From a virus: DNA of 37,404 nucleotides. The stretch is from the IMG/VR virus record IMGVR_UViG_3300030103_003514, positions 1-37,404 of that record; one strand, 5' to 3'. Below are positions 8,067-15,586 of this stretch, in pieces (the stretch's first letter is position 1; each line of letters starts with the position of its first letter). Made by a program: the position numbers and the translations under genes. The notes under the pieces were generated by a model. The model was not told the origin of the DNA. It made no database searches and saw only the letters and a program-made list of their open reading frames with translations.

Positions 8067-9219
8067 TTAGTTTGTACCCCGTATCTCGAATAGCTGCTTC
8101 ATACAAATTAAATCTTGCAAGAGACTGCTTTCTACCATTAAACAAATCCTTAGTCTTGTCGTGAAGATTAAGACCAAGTTCAATTCTATGCTTCTTGTCC
8201 TTACAAAGTTTTGTAAGGACTCTGATCCATTCAGATCGAGGTGCTCCAGGATCAATTAAATACCCTGTTTCCCCGTTAACGATAGTATCATCATAACAAC
8301 CAACATTACTAGCTACCAAAGGAATTTTATACCTTGAGCATTCTGCTACCTTGATGTCCGACTTAGAATCATTAAATTCGTTCATCTCAAGGGGTGCAAT
8401 GGCAACATCCATATCAGCATAATATCTTCCATATTGATCAGGAGGGAGGGCATAGTGAATATTATAATTCTTATGACCTTTAAACCCATTAAGAAGGTGA
8501 GACATGTACTCAGGCCAGACTTGAGATTCCCAAGTTCCTTTTTTCTTAGGATCTGGTGGAGGATGTCCATAGAAATTCCATTGAACATTTTCTTTGCCAA
8601 CTTTCTGATTCACTAAGTGGGGTATGGCATTGAAAACTTTTACATCCCCCCTGTGGTGAATGCCTGCCGCATACCCAATGCGGGTAAACTTAGCCTTCGT
8701 TTTCTTATGATTCCAAGCGGGCAATGAGTAATCAATTACGTTTTTTATAACCGCCATACATTTGCCCACATAAGGTTTAATTCTATTTGCAAACTTTATT
8801 TGAGTTACTGTGACCAAGTCGGCGTTATAGTAGCAGAACTTCGTAACCTCATCCAGCTTCTGCGTCTTGTACGTTTCATACAAGTGATGCTCTTCATAAA
8901 GTCCTGTTAATAAATCATCTGTATCGAAGTGAACAAACTTACCCATTTCCTTAGCTAGTCCAATAACTCTAGCGGTATAAGGGCCACCATATTTTAATAT
9001 GTTTGCTACAAATACAATATCAGCCCAATTCATATCTCCAAGTTTTTCAGGTGGAGGAGTATAGTTCTTTTCAGGCACAACCTCTAAAGGATTATCAGTA
9101 AATCTTACCTCAACCTTTTCAGGTAGGATTTGCTGCATCATGGTCATAGGCGACAATTGTCTGTAGTAACTACAACCTCCATGATTCGCATACACAACGA
9201 GAATCTTTAACTTACGCAT
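8059..9219 (-). CDS. Family 4 (GT-B) glycosyltransferase, first gene of the glycan cassette
   Basis: A 386-residue two-domain GT-B glycosyltransferase. The N-terminal domain starts KILVVYANHGGCSYYR and contains FVHFDTDDLL; the C-terminal domain has VAIAPLEMNEFNDSKSDIKVAECSRYKIPLVASNVG and NGETGYLI, the conserved nucleotide-sugar site of family 4 (E...K..E, PVVAS, NGxTG). The right start is the ATG at 9217-9219; a TTG two codons upstream is possible but unlikely. There is no Shine-Dalgarno sequence: the 12 bases before the ATG are CTATAATTGCTC, and just upstream is a terminator hairpin. It is therefore the first gene of the unit and looks leaderless. Confidence 0.85.
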   Translation of the reverse strand: MRKLKILVVYANHGGCSYYRQLSPMTMMQQILPEKVEVRFTDNPLEVVPEKNYTPPPEKLGDMNWADIVFVANILKYGGPYTARVIGLAKEMGKFVHFDTDDLLTGLYEEHHLYETYKTQKLDEVTKFCYYNADLVTVTQIKFANRIKPYVGKCMAVIKNVIDYSLPAWNHKKTKAKFTRIGYAAGIHHRGDVKVFNAIPHLVNQKVGKENVQWNFYGHPPPDPKKKGTWESQVWPEYMSHLLNGFKGHKNYNIHYALPPDQYGRYYADMDVAIAPLEMNEFNDSKSDIKVAECSRYKIPLVASNVGCYDDTIVNGETGYLIDPGAPRSEWIRVLTKLCKDKKHRIELGLNLHDKTKDLFNGRKQSLARFNLYEAAIRDTGYKLND

Positions 9220-9231
9220 GAGCAATTATAG
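9220..9231 (-). promoter_or_regulatory. Candidate leaderless promoter (-10 TATAAT) for the glycan cassette
   Basis: Reading the minus strand, CTATAATTGCTC directly precedes the ATG. The exact TATAAT lies six bases before the start codon, so transcription would begin at or next to the A of the ATG. No -35 box or Shine-Dalgarno is visible because the U-tract of a terminator lies immediately upstream. The same spacing occurs before several other unit-heading genes in this window. Confidence 0.55.
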
Positions 9232-9243
9232 TGCTATGTGTAT

Positions 9244-9278
9244 AAAAAAAACTACCTCAGGATTATAACCTGAGGTAG
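9244..9278 (-). terminator. Rho-independent terminator upstream of the glycan cassette
   Basis: On the minus strand this is a perfect 10-bp stem, CTACCTCAGG paired with CCTGAGGTAG (9252-9261 and 9269-9278), a seven-base loop, and then eight T residues (9251 down to 9244). It ends transcripts coming from the small membrane-protein genes at 9304-10141, and insulates the glycan cassette, whose own -10 element starts 13 bases further on. Confidence 0.85.
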
Positions 9279-9303
9279 AAACTATGATTCTCTCTTCGTT
9301 TTT

Positions 9304-9402
9304 TTAAGACTTACGGTTATTAGATATGATAAGCGTAGTCAATCCAGAACCGACAATGACTGTTACACACAGTCCAAAGATGAAGATTACGTAATCAACC
9401 AT
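9304..9402 (-). CDS. Small single-span membrane peptide (32 residues)
   Basis: A 32-residue ORF starting at the ATG at 9400-9402 and ending at TAA (9304-9306). It reads MVDYVIFIFGLCVT, then VIVGSGLTTLIISNNRKS: about 25 hydrophobic residues followed by a short basic tail (NNRKS), the pattern of a single-pass peptide with the C-terminus in the cytoplasm. Its start overlaps the stop of the upstream two-span membrane protein by eight bases, and it ends 26 bases before the terminator stem. Function is unknown; a role in lysis or superinfection control is only a guess from size and topology. Confidence 0.55.
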   Translation of the reverse strand: MVDYVIFIFGLCVTVIVGSGLTTLIISNNRKS

Positions 9403-9580
9403 CGCGGCACAATACCAAGTTTCCAAGTCCCAAGATAGAAGGAACCCATAAACCAACAAACAATCCTTCGTCTCTCATCCCATAGAACCAAAGACTCACA
9501 GAGAATAAGAAGGAAAGACCCGCACCAACGAGCACCAGCATGCGTGCTCGTTGGATTTCTTTTTGTTGAGAATCACTCAT
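9395..9580 (-). CDS. Small two-span membrane protein
   Basis: A 61-residue protein. After a charged N-terminus (MSDSQQKEIQRAR) it has a hydrophobic segment at about residues 14-33 (MLVLVGAGLSFLFSVSLWFY), a short charged loop GMRDEG, and a second hydrophobic segment at about 40-57. This hairpin shape with both ends cytoplasmic is seen in class II holins, but it also fits many unrelated small phage membrane proteins. It starts three bases after the stop of the exported protein gene and overlaps the 32-residue membrane peptide, so all three are probably one transcript. I recognise no family. Confidence 0.6.
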   Translation of the reverse strand: MSDSQQKEIQRARMLVLVGAGLSFLFSVSLWFYGMRDEGLFVGLWVPSILGLGNLVLCRDG

Positions 9581-9583
9581 TTT

Positions 9584-10141
9584 TTACGCCGAAGCCGTAG
9601 GTTTCTTAACTTCGTCCTCAAAGACCTTCTTAGATCCTTCAGAACTGTGAGAGGCACCAATGGCCTTGCCAAGAGACAGAACAGCATCCTTGAGTTCCAT
9701 CTTGCCATTGCCAGGAACAGCAGCCTTTACAGCAGCACCGTAGTGCTTACGCTTACGCTTGGAAAAGAGAAGTCCAAGACCCTCTAATGCGGCGACACCA
9801 GGGAAAACTGTGTTCAAGCCTCCAAGGGCCATGCTGATGGCAGAATCCAAAGCCTCTGCGCCTGGATCCATAACATCAACAACATCTGCCATCGGATCAA
9901 GCACAAATTGCTTATCTACTAAAACGACGGTCTCTCCTTTAGCTGCCATTTTACCTGCAACCTCTGGGGGAAGCATCCCAAGGTCAGCCGGAACTGCCTC
10001 AGCACGACCCGCAGGAGTCACATTGTCAATAGTTGTAACTACCTTGTCAGCGAAAAGACTTTCCGCCAAAGCACAACCAGTACATAACAAGCCCATCACA
10101 GTAGCGAAGAAGGCTGTAAACCAAAATTTCTTATTCATCAT
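9584..10141 (-). CDS. Exported protein with possible lipobox
   Basis: A 185-residue protein with a clear N-terminal signal sequence: MMNKK, then about 15 hydrophobic residues ending LLCTGCALA. The cysteine in CTGC could be a lipoprotein +1 position, although -3 is cysteine rather than the usual leucine; cleavage by signal peptidase I after ALA is the alternative. Around residues 115-130 a second hydrophobic stretch (LNTVFPGVAALEGLGLLF) ends in SKRKRKH, a strong stop-transfer-like basic cluster. The rest is alanine-rich. It would sit in or on the cell envelope. Its ATG overlaps the SSB stop (ATGA). I recognise no family; placement next to two small membrane proteins suggests an envelope role. 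Confidence 0.6.
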   Translation of the reverse strand: MMNKKFWFTAFFATVMGLLCTGCALAESLFADKVVTTIDNVTPAGRAEAVPADLGMLPPEVAGKMAAKGETVVLVDKQFVLDPMADVVDVMDPGAEALDSAISMALGGLNTVFPGVAALEGLGLLFSKRKRKHYGAAVKAAVPGNGKMELKDAVLSLGKAIGASHSSEGSKKVFEDEVKKPTASA

Positions 10142-10941
10142 ACTTGCAAATCCTCCCCACTGTCCGAGGTCGTCTCGGTCCTAATAGGGTTAAGAGAAGC
10201 TTCGAAACCCATAACGAGTTCCTTGCCCTTCTCGTAGCTATCAATCTCAACGAGAGACTGAAGGTTCAATTCATTATCCATCCACTCAGCGACCTGAGCG
10301 GGTGTTCCAGCACGCGACTTCTTATACTTCGCGCTAGATTCCACGAAACTCGGAAACTGACCCTGCCGCGTAATCTTCACATTGAAATCGTTACCTCTTT
10401 CGAGTGAGATGATCGTCGTGTTATCAGGATCGTCCTCGTCCTGATAGTCATCACTTATCATGGCATACATAACACGATCAAAAAGTTGTTGACTCATTGC
10501 CACATACTTAACCGGGTCTTCGCCAGCCTCTTCCAAGGCTCGGATAACAGCGATGGAGTAGTATCGAGCCTTTGGTTTGATCTTAACCGCAAGGTCGCCA
10601 TACTTAGACTTAATATTTCTTCCATTCTCATCCTTACCCAGGTTGAGTTCCTTGTGACGCTTCCAAAGATCAAAGTAGTAATCGCACACAGGGCACTTCT
10701 CGTTCTGAGTCTTACGGCACTTGTAATTGCGCCACATACCCTGATCGTCCTGATACTTGTGTACCTGCCCCTCCGCGAAGAACTCAAGGGGATCTTCTTT
10801 TCCAGGAAGGAATCTAATAAGATTGTCACCATCCTCAAAGGTTGCCCAGTCAGACTTACCCCCGCCGCCAGTGACAGTGGGCTTGTTCTCTGACATCATG
10901 CTCTTGTGCATCTCACGAAGTTCTGCTAGTGTTTTTGCCAT
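10138..10941 (-). CDS. Single-stranded DNA-binding protein, T4 gp32-like
   Basis: A 267-residue protein that should coat single-stranded DNA during replication and recombination. The N-terminal region (KTLAELREMHKSM) resembles the basic cooperative-binding segment of gp32. The core has a zinc ribbon: H61, then C75, C83 and C86 (H-x13-C-x7-C-x2-C, in KCRKTQNEKCPVC), matching the His-Cys3 site of T4 gp32. The aromatic-rich strands WRNYKC and YYSIAVIRAL fit the OB fold. The C-terminus (ETTSDSGEDLQV) is acidic, though shorter than the gp32 tail. The upstream 40-base gap has no recognisable promoter. It lies with helicase and recombination genes, as expected. Confidence 0.85.
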   Translation of the reverse strand: MAKTLAELREMHKSMMSENKPTVTGGGGKSDWATFEDGDNLIRFLPGKEDPLEFFAEGQVHKYQDDQGMWRNYKCRKTQNEKCPVCDYYFDLWKRHKELNLGKDENGRNIKSKYGDLAVKIKPKARYYSIAVIRALEEAGEDPVKYVAMSQQLFDRVMYAMISDDYQDEDDPDNTTIISLERGNDFNVKITRQGQFPSFVESSAKYKKSRAGTPAQVAEWMDNELNLQSLVEIDSYEKGKELVMGFEASLNPIRTETTSDSGEDLQV

Positions 10942-10983
10942 TGTATTTTGCTTAGTATTGATTTGCTGTTGAGTGCTAACAAG

Positions 10984-11406
10984 TTATTGGTAAAGCTTGG
11001 ATTCCTGCCGACTGTTAGCGGAAAGCTGGACAAGCATGTCTTTCTTCATTTCAAGAGTGCTACAAATGCCCTTAGCATAACCGTAACCTTCCTTGAGACG
11101 AAGAACTTCTTTATTTAGATCTTCTGTTGATTCAAGTGAGTTAACATAATCCTCAGCAGCAACAGCCGTAAGTTTTACTCCCTCACCCCTCTTATTGTTT
11201 CTAGTGACAGCCTTGAAAGACTCCAGAGCGTCTTCAGCATTATCCAGGAGTCTTTTGGCTTTGATCATTATACCGTAATGATAGCCGTAAAGGGCAGAAA
11301 TTTCACGAAGCTGATTAGCTACCTCATTAGGATCGCGGGCCACTTGGGCCATCTCCGATACTACATTTTGATAAGATTCCAGAGAAATATTGTTCGGATC
11401 AAGCAT
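10984..11406 (-). CDS. Small helical protein, possible UvsY-like recombination mediator
   Basis: A 140-residue, almost entirely alpha-helical protein. I start it at the ATG at 11404-11406 (MLDPNNISLES); a TTG start four codons earlier is possible. Alternating charged and hydrophobic residues through the middle, GVKLTAVAAEDYVNSLESTEDLNKEVLRLKEGYGYAKGI, suggest two long helices. Its size, helix content and position next to the gp32-like SSB and near gp46/gp47 homologues are those of T4 UvsY, which loads the recombinase on SSB-coated DNA. The sequence itself gives no diagnostic motif, so the identification is contextual. No UvsX/RecA gene is visible in this window. Confidence 0.4.
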   Translation of the reverse strand: MLDPNNISLESYQNVVSEMAQVARDPNEVANQLREISALYGYHYGIMIKAKRLLDNAEDALESFKAVTRNNKRGEGVKLTAVAAEDYVNSLESTEDLNKEVLRLKEGYGYAKGICSTLEMKKDMLVQLSANSRQESKLYQ

Positions 11407-11800
11407 AAATTGTTGCAAATAATTTAGGGTTCAGCTTCTGGATGAGCATAGTCTGTTTTGTAAGAGCCACTACAAGCTGCTCATTAGAGACAAACATCCT
11501 TTGCTGGTCAAAGTTTTTCTCGTCTAGTCCCACTCCTTCAAGCATACAGTGATAGATTTCATGGATTATAGTCTCTCTAGCATCGAAATCAGAAAGATTC
11601 ATTTCCAATTTAATTGCACGCTCGTCCCAGCAGCATACCCCATCAACTTTTTGGTCATCTTGATGAAGATCAGAGTGTAGTTCAAAGGTGAACGTAGCCC
11701 ACCCTAACTCAACTGATCCAATCTCTTTATCTACAAACTTGTTATAGATATGCCTTTTTTCTTTGATAAAAGGAAAATCATTCGGCTTGCTGTTCTTCAT
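11399..11800 (-). CDS. Putative zinc metallopeptidase (HExxH, SprT/ImmA-like)
   Basis: A 133-residue protein with HEIYH at residues 80-84 inside ARETIIHEIYHCML, the zinc-binding helix of gluzincin/minigluzincin peptidases. The 60 residues before it form the short beta-sheet expected in ImmA/IrrE- or SprT-like folds (ELGWATFTFEL ... AIKLEMNL). A third metal ligand, expected downstream, could be one of the acidic residues in EGVGLDEKNFD. Such small phage peptidases are widespread, and their targets are unknown; ImmA-type proteins cleave repressors. It overlaps the helicase gene by 23 bases and the next gene by eight, so it is expressed together with replication proteins. Confidence 0.65.
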   Translation of the reverse strand: MKNSKPNDFPFIKEKRHIYNKFVDKEIGSVELGWATFTFELHSDLHQDDQKVDGVCCWDERAIKLEMNLSDFDARETIIHEIYHCMLEGVGLDEKNFDQQRMFVSNEQLVVALTKQTMLIQKLNPKLFATIYA

Positions 11801-13088
11801 GGGATGGCTCCTTCATTTGTAGGGTGGAGTAATCCACGCCAATGTTAATTAAGTAGTGCTGTTTTGAATCTCTAGCCTTGATAACGAAGACTCGCATGGC
11901 ACCCTCATCATACTCCTCTTGATTCTGATTTAAAGAGATAACCCAATCAGCAGGACGAATTTTTCCATAGGAATCTCCAAGTTCAGCGTCCGTAATGATA
12001 TTCACTCTGCGAGCTTGACGGTTAGTTTGAGAGGCAGTCCATACTAAACAATTTTGCTCGACCCCTAGACCTCGAAGCTCTTCGGCGATCCGCTGTTGAG
12101 CTTGATACTCAGAATCAATAATGCGATTCGGTCTTAGAAGTTCAAGGTAGTCTACGATGATCAAATCTGGTACAAAATTTCTGTGAAGTTTTAACTGTAC
12201 CAATAGAGATCTAAGCTGATTAACATTGGAAGCTCCAGTAGGGAACTCCTTAATAATAAGCCTACCGTTAGTCTTCTCTTTCACTTCTTGTAGGCGACCT
12301 TTGAGCTTAATCTGAGCCTGAGGCTTCTTCAGGTCTGCGTTACGGATCTCAGTAAGAACAGAATCGAATCGCCCTGCAATCTTATCCTGACTCATCTCCA
12401 GAGACACATACAAAACATTCTTACCCTCGTAAATAGCATGTGCTCCCTGGTTTACAAGATAGAGTGACTTCCCTACGCCTGGGGGAGCAACCACCATCGC
12501 AAGCTCCTTAGGAGCAAGGCCACCCTCTAGGTTTCTGTCATGAGTCCTGAAAACAGTTCCGATCTTTGTTTGGTTTTTCTCCTCGTAAGAGCGACAAAGC
12601 CTAGCGTGAACATCATCAAAGTATTCTTGGCCAACATCAACATTACGATTTACGAGTAGAGCATCTTTAACAAGCTCCTCAACCTCAGCGATCTCGCCCT
12701 CTTCATTCAAAATGACGATAGCCTTCCTAACTGCTTGCTCCATGGACTTGTTCCGAGCAAAGACCTCAACAGTATCGAGCAGGAACTCACGATCACCAAG
12801 ACACGACTTATCAATCGTATTAATCTCGGAAATAGTGTTCTCATAATCTACACCAAGATCAGATGCTCCAGAAACCGTAGCATTGATATAGTCGGGGAGA
12901 ACAGAATCTGAAGGGAGTTTTTGATACTTGTCGTAGTAGTTCCGAACACCCAAGAAAACATTCTTGTATGCAGGAAAGTCGAAGTATTCAGGCTTAAGAA
13001 GAGGAACAATCTCCGAGAAGAACTCAACGTCCTTCTTGAGAAGATACAAACAACCACGCTTGGTGTTGTCTGAAATGTGATAGGGCAT
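11778..13088 (-). CDS. Replicative DNA helicase, DnaB/gp41-like
   Basis: A 436-residue hexameric RecA-fold helicase that would unwind the fork ahead of the phage polymerase. The N-terminal 170 residues are helical, as in the DnaB N-terminal collar. The RecA core follows: Walker A APPGVGKS at 201-208, SLEMS with catalytic E231, Walker B LIIVDY at 309-314, and a sensor/arginine region SQTNRQARRVN. AELGDSYGKIRPADWVI matches the H3/H4 region of DnaB. No primase domain is fused and none is seen in the window. There is no Shine-Dalgarno; CTATCATACCGA directly precedes the ATG, so despite lying inside the block it probably has its own leaderless start. Confidence 0.88.
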   Translation of the reverse strand: MPYHISDNTKRGCLYLLKKDVEFFSEIVPLLKPEYFDFPAYKNVFLGVRNYYDKYQKLPSDSVLPDYINATVSGASDLGVDYENTISEINTIDKSCLGDREFLLDTVEVFARNKSMEQAVRKAIVILNEEGEIAEVEELVKDALLVNRNVDVGQEYFDDVHARLCRSYEEKNQTKIGTVFRTHDRNLEGGLAPKELAMVVAPPGVGKSLYLVNQGAHAIYEGKNVLYVSLEMSQDKIAGRFDSVLTEIRNADLKKPQAQIKLKGRLQEVKEKTNGRLIIKEFPTGASNVNQLRSLLVQLKLHRNFVPDLIIVDYLELLRPNRIIDSEYQAQQRIAEELRGLGVEQNCLVWTASQTNRQARRVNIITDAELGDSYGKIRPADWVISLNQNQEEYDEGAMRVFVIKARDSKQHYLINIGVDYSTLQMKEPSHEEQQAE

Positions 13089-13100
13089 TCGGTATGATAG
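13089..13100 (-). promoter_or_regulatory. Candidate leaderless promoter for the helicase gene
   Basis: Minus-strand CTATCATACCGA directly precedes the helicase ATG. TATCAT serves as a -10 element with the same 12-base spacing from its C to the start codon as at 9220-9231. No Shine-Dalgarno is present in the 30-base intergenic region and no -35 box is evident. Confidence 0.45.
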
Positions 13101-13118
13101 GTTCGGAGTTTACAGGAT

Positions 13119-13682
13119 TCAGGATTTCTTATTGTTAGCACCTCGACCTAAAGTGCTTTCTTTAGTTAAAGTTCTATTCACGTTTTTTATACCTTCTGTT
13201 TTTGCTGCAACTTCTTTATCATTTAACTTCCTAACGATGCCTTCTTTGGCTAGCTGTTCATAGTTAGGCACAATCTTTGCATAGTGTTGATGACTATCTT
13301 GTCTACGTTTTTTTGTTGCAGCAATAGACTCCTCTAGGAACTTATCACCTTGTTTTTTATCCATTCCGTAATGGTGATATCTCATCCTCTCCTTGAGAGC
13401 ATGGTATGAATTTCTACCGTGTTTAATTGAGGGTGCCCCTTCAACTATGCGCTCACCTTTGCCTCCACAAAGGCAATCCACAACATCGGGAGGCATGTCC
13501 CCATACTTAACTTCCTTGTAAACCTCATAATCCCTGGGGTCATCCCAGTCAGGAAGAGCATCGATATCCTCCTGACTGAGACTACTAACCAAGACTTGCT
13601 CAGTAAACACATCGTCCACCAAAGGAATGTGACGCAGTTCCTCTTTGTCACATTCCTCGCAGTAATAGTTATAGTAAGGCAT
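13119..13682 (-). CDS. Zinc-ribbon protein of unknown function
   Basis: A 187-residue protein, started at the ATG at 13680-13682 (MPYYNYYCEECDKEEL), which overlaps the ribonucleotide reductase stop as TAATG. The N-terminus resembles the FmdB-type zinc ribbon (MPxYxYxCxxC): CEEC at about residues 8-11 and CLCG near residue 77 would supply the four zinc ligands, separated by an acidic insertion. The C-terminal half is basic and helical, with KHGRNSYHALKERMRYHHYG resembling a DNA- or RNA-binding surface. Homologous small zinc-ribbon proteins are frequent in phage replication blocks, without a known role. A TTG start ten codons upstream would run into the reductase gene and is less likely. Confidence 0.6.
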   Translation of the reverse strand: MPYYNYYCEECDKEELRHIPLVDDVFTEQVLVSSLSQEDIDALPDWDDPRDYEVYKEVKYGDMPPDVVDCLCGGKGERIVEGAPSIKHGRNSYHALKERMRYHHYGMDKKQGDKFLEESIAATKKRRQDSHQHYAKIVPNYEQLAKEGIVRKLNDKEVAAKTEGIKNVNRTLTKESTLGRGANNKKS

Positions 13683-15586
13683 TAAGCGCCACACTCCCCG
13701 CCAATTTTGCAAGCCTCAACAACCATCTCAGCCTCAGCTTGCTCACTTGCAACAAGCTCCTTAGCTTTAGCAATGTTTTCGTCGGTTAGTGGGAGTGCTT
13801 TAAGAGGCTCCATACCTTTTGAACCAGCACGATAAACAGTCATGCCCTTAAGGTATGGAGCATACTTCAAAGCCATCTTAGAGACAACTTTATGGTCAGC
13901 ATCTTCAGGAAGATTAATGGTCTTGCTGATTGCATTATCCACATACTTCTGAATACAGGCTTGAACTGCCATGTGTTGCTCAGGAGTAATATCGTAAGAT
14001 CCTACGATGTGACGACCATTGCCGCCAGATTCAAGATCTTTTTTGAACAGAGGATCTAGAACCATTTGAGATTTCCAAGTATTTCCCTCACGATAACGGC
14101 GGTCATACATAGGAGCAAAGATAGGCTCAATACCCGTAGATGCACCGTGAATCATGCCGACAGTTCCTGTGGGAGCGGCAGTAAGCATGACTGCATTACG
14201 GATACCATGCTCCTTGATGAGCATTCTGATGCGAGCCGGAAGTGTCTTAGCAAACTCCTCATTAAGATACTTCCTGGCGTTGAACTCAGGAAAGGAACCA
14301 CGCTCGCGAGCGATGTAAACCGAGGCAAGGTAAGACTCATTGCGAATCGTAGTGTAAAGACGATCAATGAATTCGATGCACTTGTCAGTACCATACTTGA
14401 TGCCGAGCTTAATCAGCATGTGGTGCAGACCCATCGTGCCAAGGCCAATACGACGCGATCGATCACCCGCAATCTTACACTCCTCAATCGGATAATGGTT
14501 TGCAGTCAGGGTGTTGTCTAAGAATCGAATGCCAGTGCGAATAGTTCTAGCAAGTCGGTTCCAATCTAAATCACTAGCATCCTCGTTTACCATGTTAGAA
14601 AGGTTAACGTGACCCAGACAGCAGTTAGCATACGAGTCCAAGGGAATCTCACCACAAGGGTTGGTGGCATTCATGCGAAGGAAGTATGACATGTTGGTGT
14701 ATCGGTTGGTCAGCGACAGGTTAAAAATACCCGGCTCACCAGACTTAACCGCATTTTCCCACAAACGATTCCACAGATCAATGGCCTTGAACTGAACTTC
14801 CTGAACATCTTCAAACTGATCGTCCCAACCGCGAAGATGGTGTTGCTTTGCACGGCCCAGGGCATCCTCTTCCGACAATCCAACAATGTTGATAACTTCA
14901 CTGTGGCCGTCGCTAGAGATTCTATTTGCTGAGTAGACCTTGTAGTCTCTGTTGCCAAACTTGAACTGCCAGTTGTCGTCATTCTCACAAGCTTCAATAA
15001 ACTTATCAGTAATTGCAACTGAGATGTTGAAGTTCGTTAGCTGAGAAAGATCCAGCTTAATATGCAAGAAGTCCAGTAGATCAGGGTGATCCACATTAAG
15101 TTCCGCCATAAGTGCGGTCCTTCTGTTTTTACCTGCTTTAACATGATTTCCTACCTCATTAATCATTTGCATCACTGACACTGAGCCAGGAGCGGAGTTC
15201 TTTACATTACCAATATCATCGCCCTTCGGACGAATCTTAGAAAAGTTGAAGCCAATGCCACCGCCTCCACAGGAGATGCGATACATATCTTGAATGGTTT
15301 TACCGATAGATTCTACACTGTCTTCAGGCTCAATGGCATAACAATTTAGAAGATTCTGCTGGCTACGACCAGCACCATAAATGATTCTACCACCAGGGAC
15401 GAGGTCACCTGTGCTCAAAGCATCATAGAACTTCTTCTCATACTTTTCAATTTCTTCTTCACTCTCAACAGAGGCGATGTGTTTCGCCATCGCCTTGCAT
15501 CTCTCTGAATATTTCGTTTCGCCTGGGTAAGCGTAACGAGACATGAAGATTTCTTGACCCATACTATCCAATTGTTTAATTGCCAT
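13682..15586 (-). CDS. nrdJ: Class II (adenosylcobalamin-dependent) ribonucleotide reductase
   Basis: A 634-residue single-chain reductase that makes deoxyribonucleotides from ribonucleotides using adenosylcobalamin. Diagnostic features: NLLNCYAI (C82), the glycine-rich ISCGGGGIGFNFS, NPCGEIPL at 309-316 with thiyl-radical C311 and E313, NCCLGHVNLSN supplying the second redox cysteine, and AAPTGTVGMIHGASTGIEP in the phosphate-binding region. The C-terminus CKIGGECGA carries the swinging C626/C632 pair that re-reduces the active site. There is no NrdB partner gene nearby and no glycyl-radical motif, so class II is favoured over I and III. It would need host or environmental cobalamin. SD AAGG lies seven bases before the ATG. 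Confidence 0.88.
   Translation of the reverse strand: MAIKQLDSMGQEIFMSRYAYPGETKYSERCKAMAKHIASVESEEEIEKYEKKFYDALSTGDLVPGGRIIYGAGRSQQNLLNCYAIEPEDSVESIGKTIQDMYRISCGGGGIGFNFSKIRPKGDDIGNVKNSAPGSVSVMQMINEVGNHVKAGKNRRTALMAELNVDHPDLLDFLHIKLDLSQLTNFNISVAITDKFIEACENDDNWQFKFGNRDYKVYSANRISSDGHSEVINIVGLSEEDALGRAKQHHLRGWDDQFEDVQEVQFKAIDLWNRLWENAVKSGEPGIFNLSLTNRYTNMSYFLRMNATNPCGEIPLDSYANCCLGHVNLSNMVNEDASDLDWNRLARTIRTGIRFLDNTLTANHYPIEECKIAGDRSRRIGLGTMGLHHMLIKLGIKYGTDKCIEFIDRLYTTIRNESYLASVYIARERGSFPEFNARKYLNEEFAKTLPARIRMLIKEHGIRNAVMLTAAPTGTVGMIHGASTGIEPIFAPMYDRRYREGNTWKSQMVLDPLFKKDLESGGNGRHIVGSYDITPEQHMAVQACIQKYVDNAISKTINLPEDADHKVVSKMALKYAPYLKGMTVYRAGSKGMEPLKALPLTDENIAKAKELVASEQAEAEMVVEACKIGGECGA

Noticed and set aside
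9759-10184. 141-codon plus-strand open frame opposite the exported protein
   Set aside because: Low-complexity Ser/Ala/Pro translation explained by the alanine-rich codons of the minus-strand gene; no start site or promoter.
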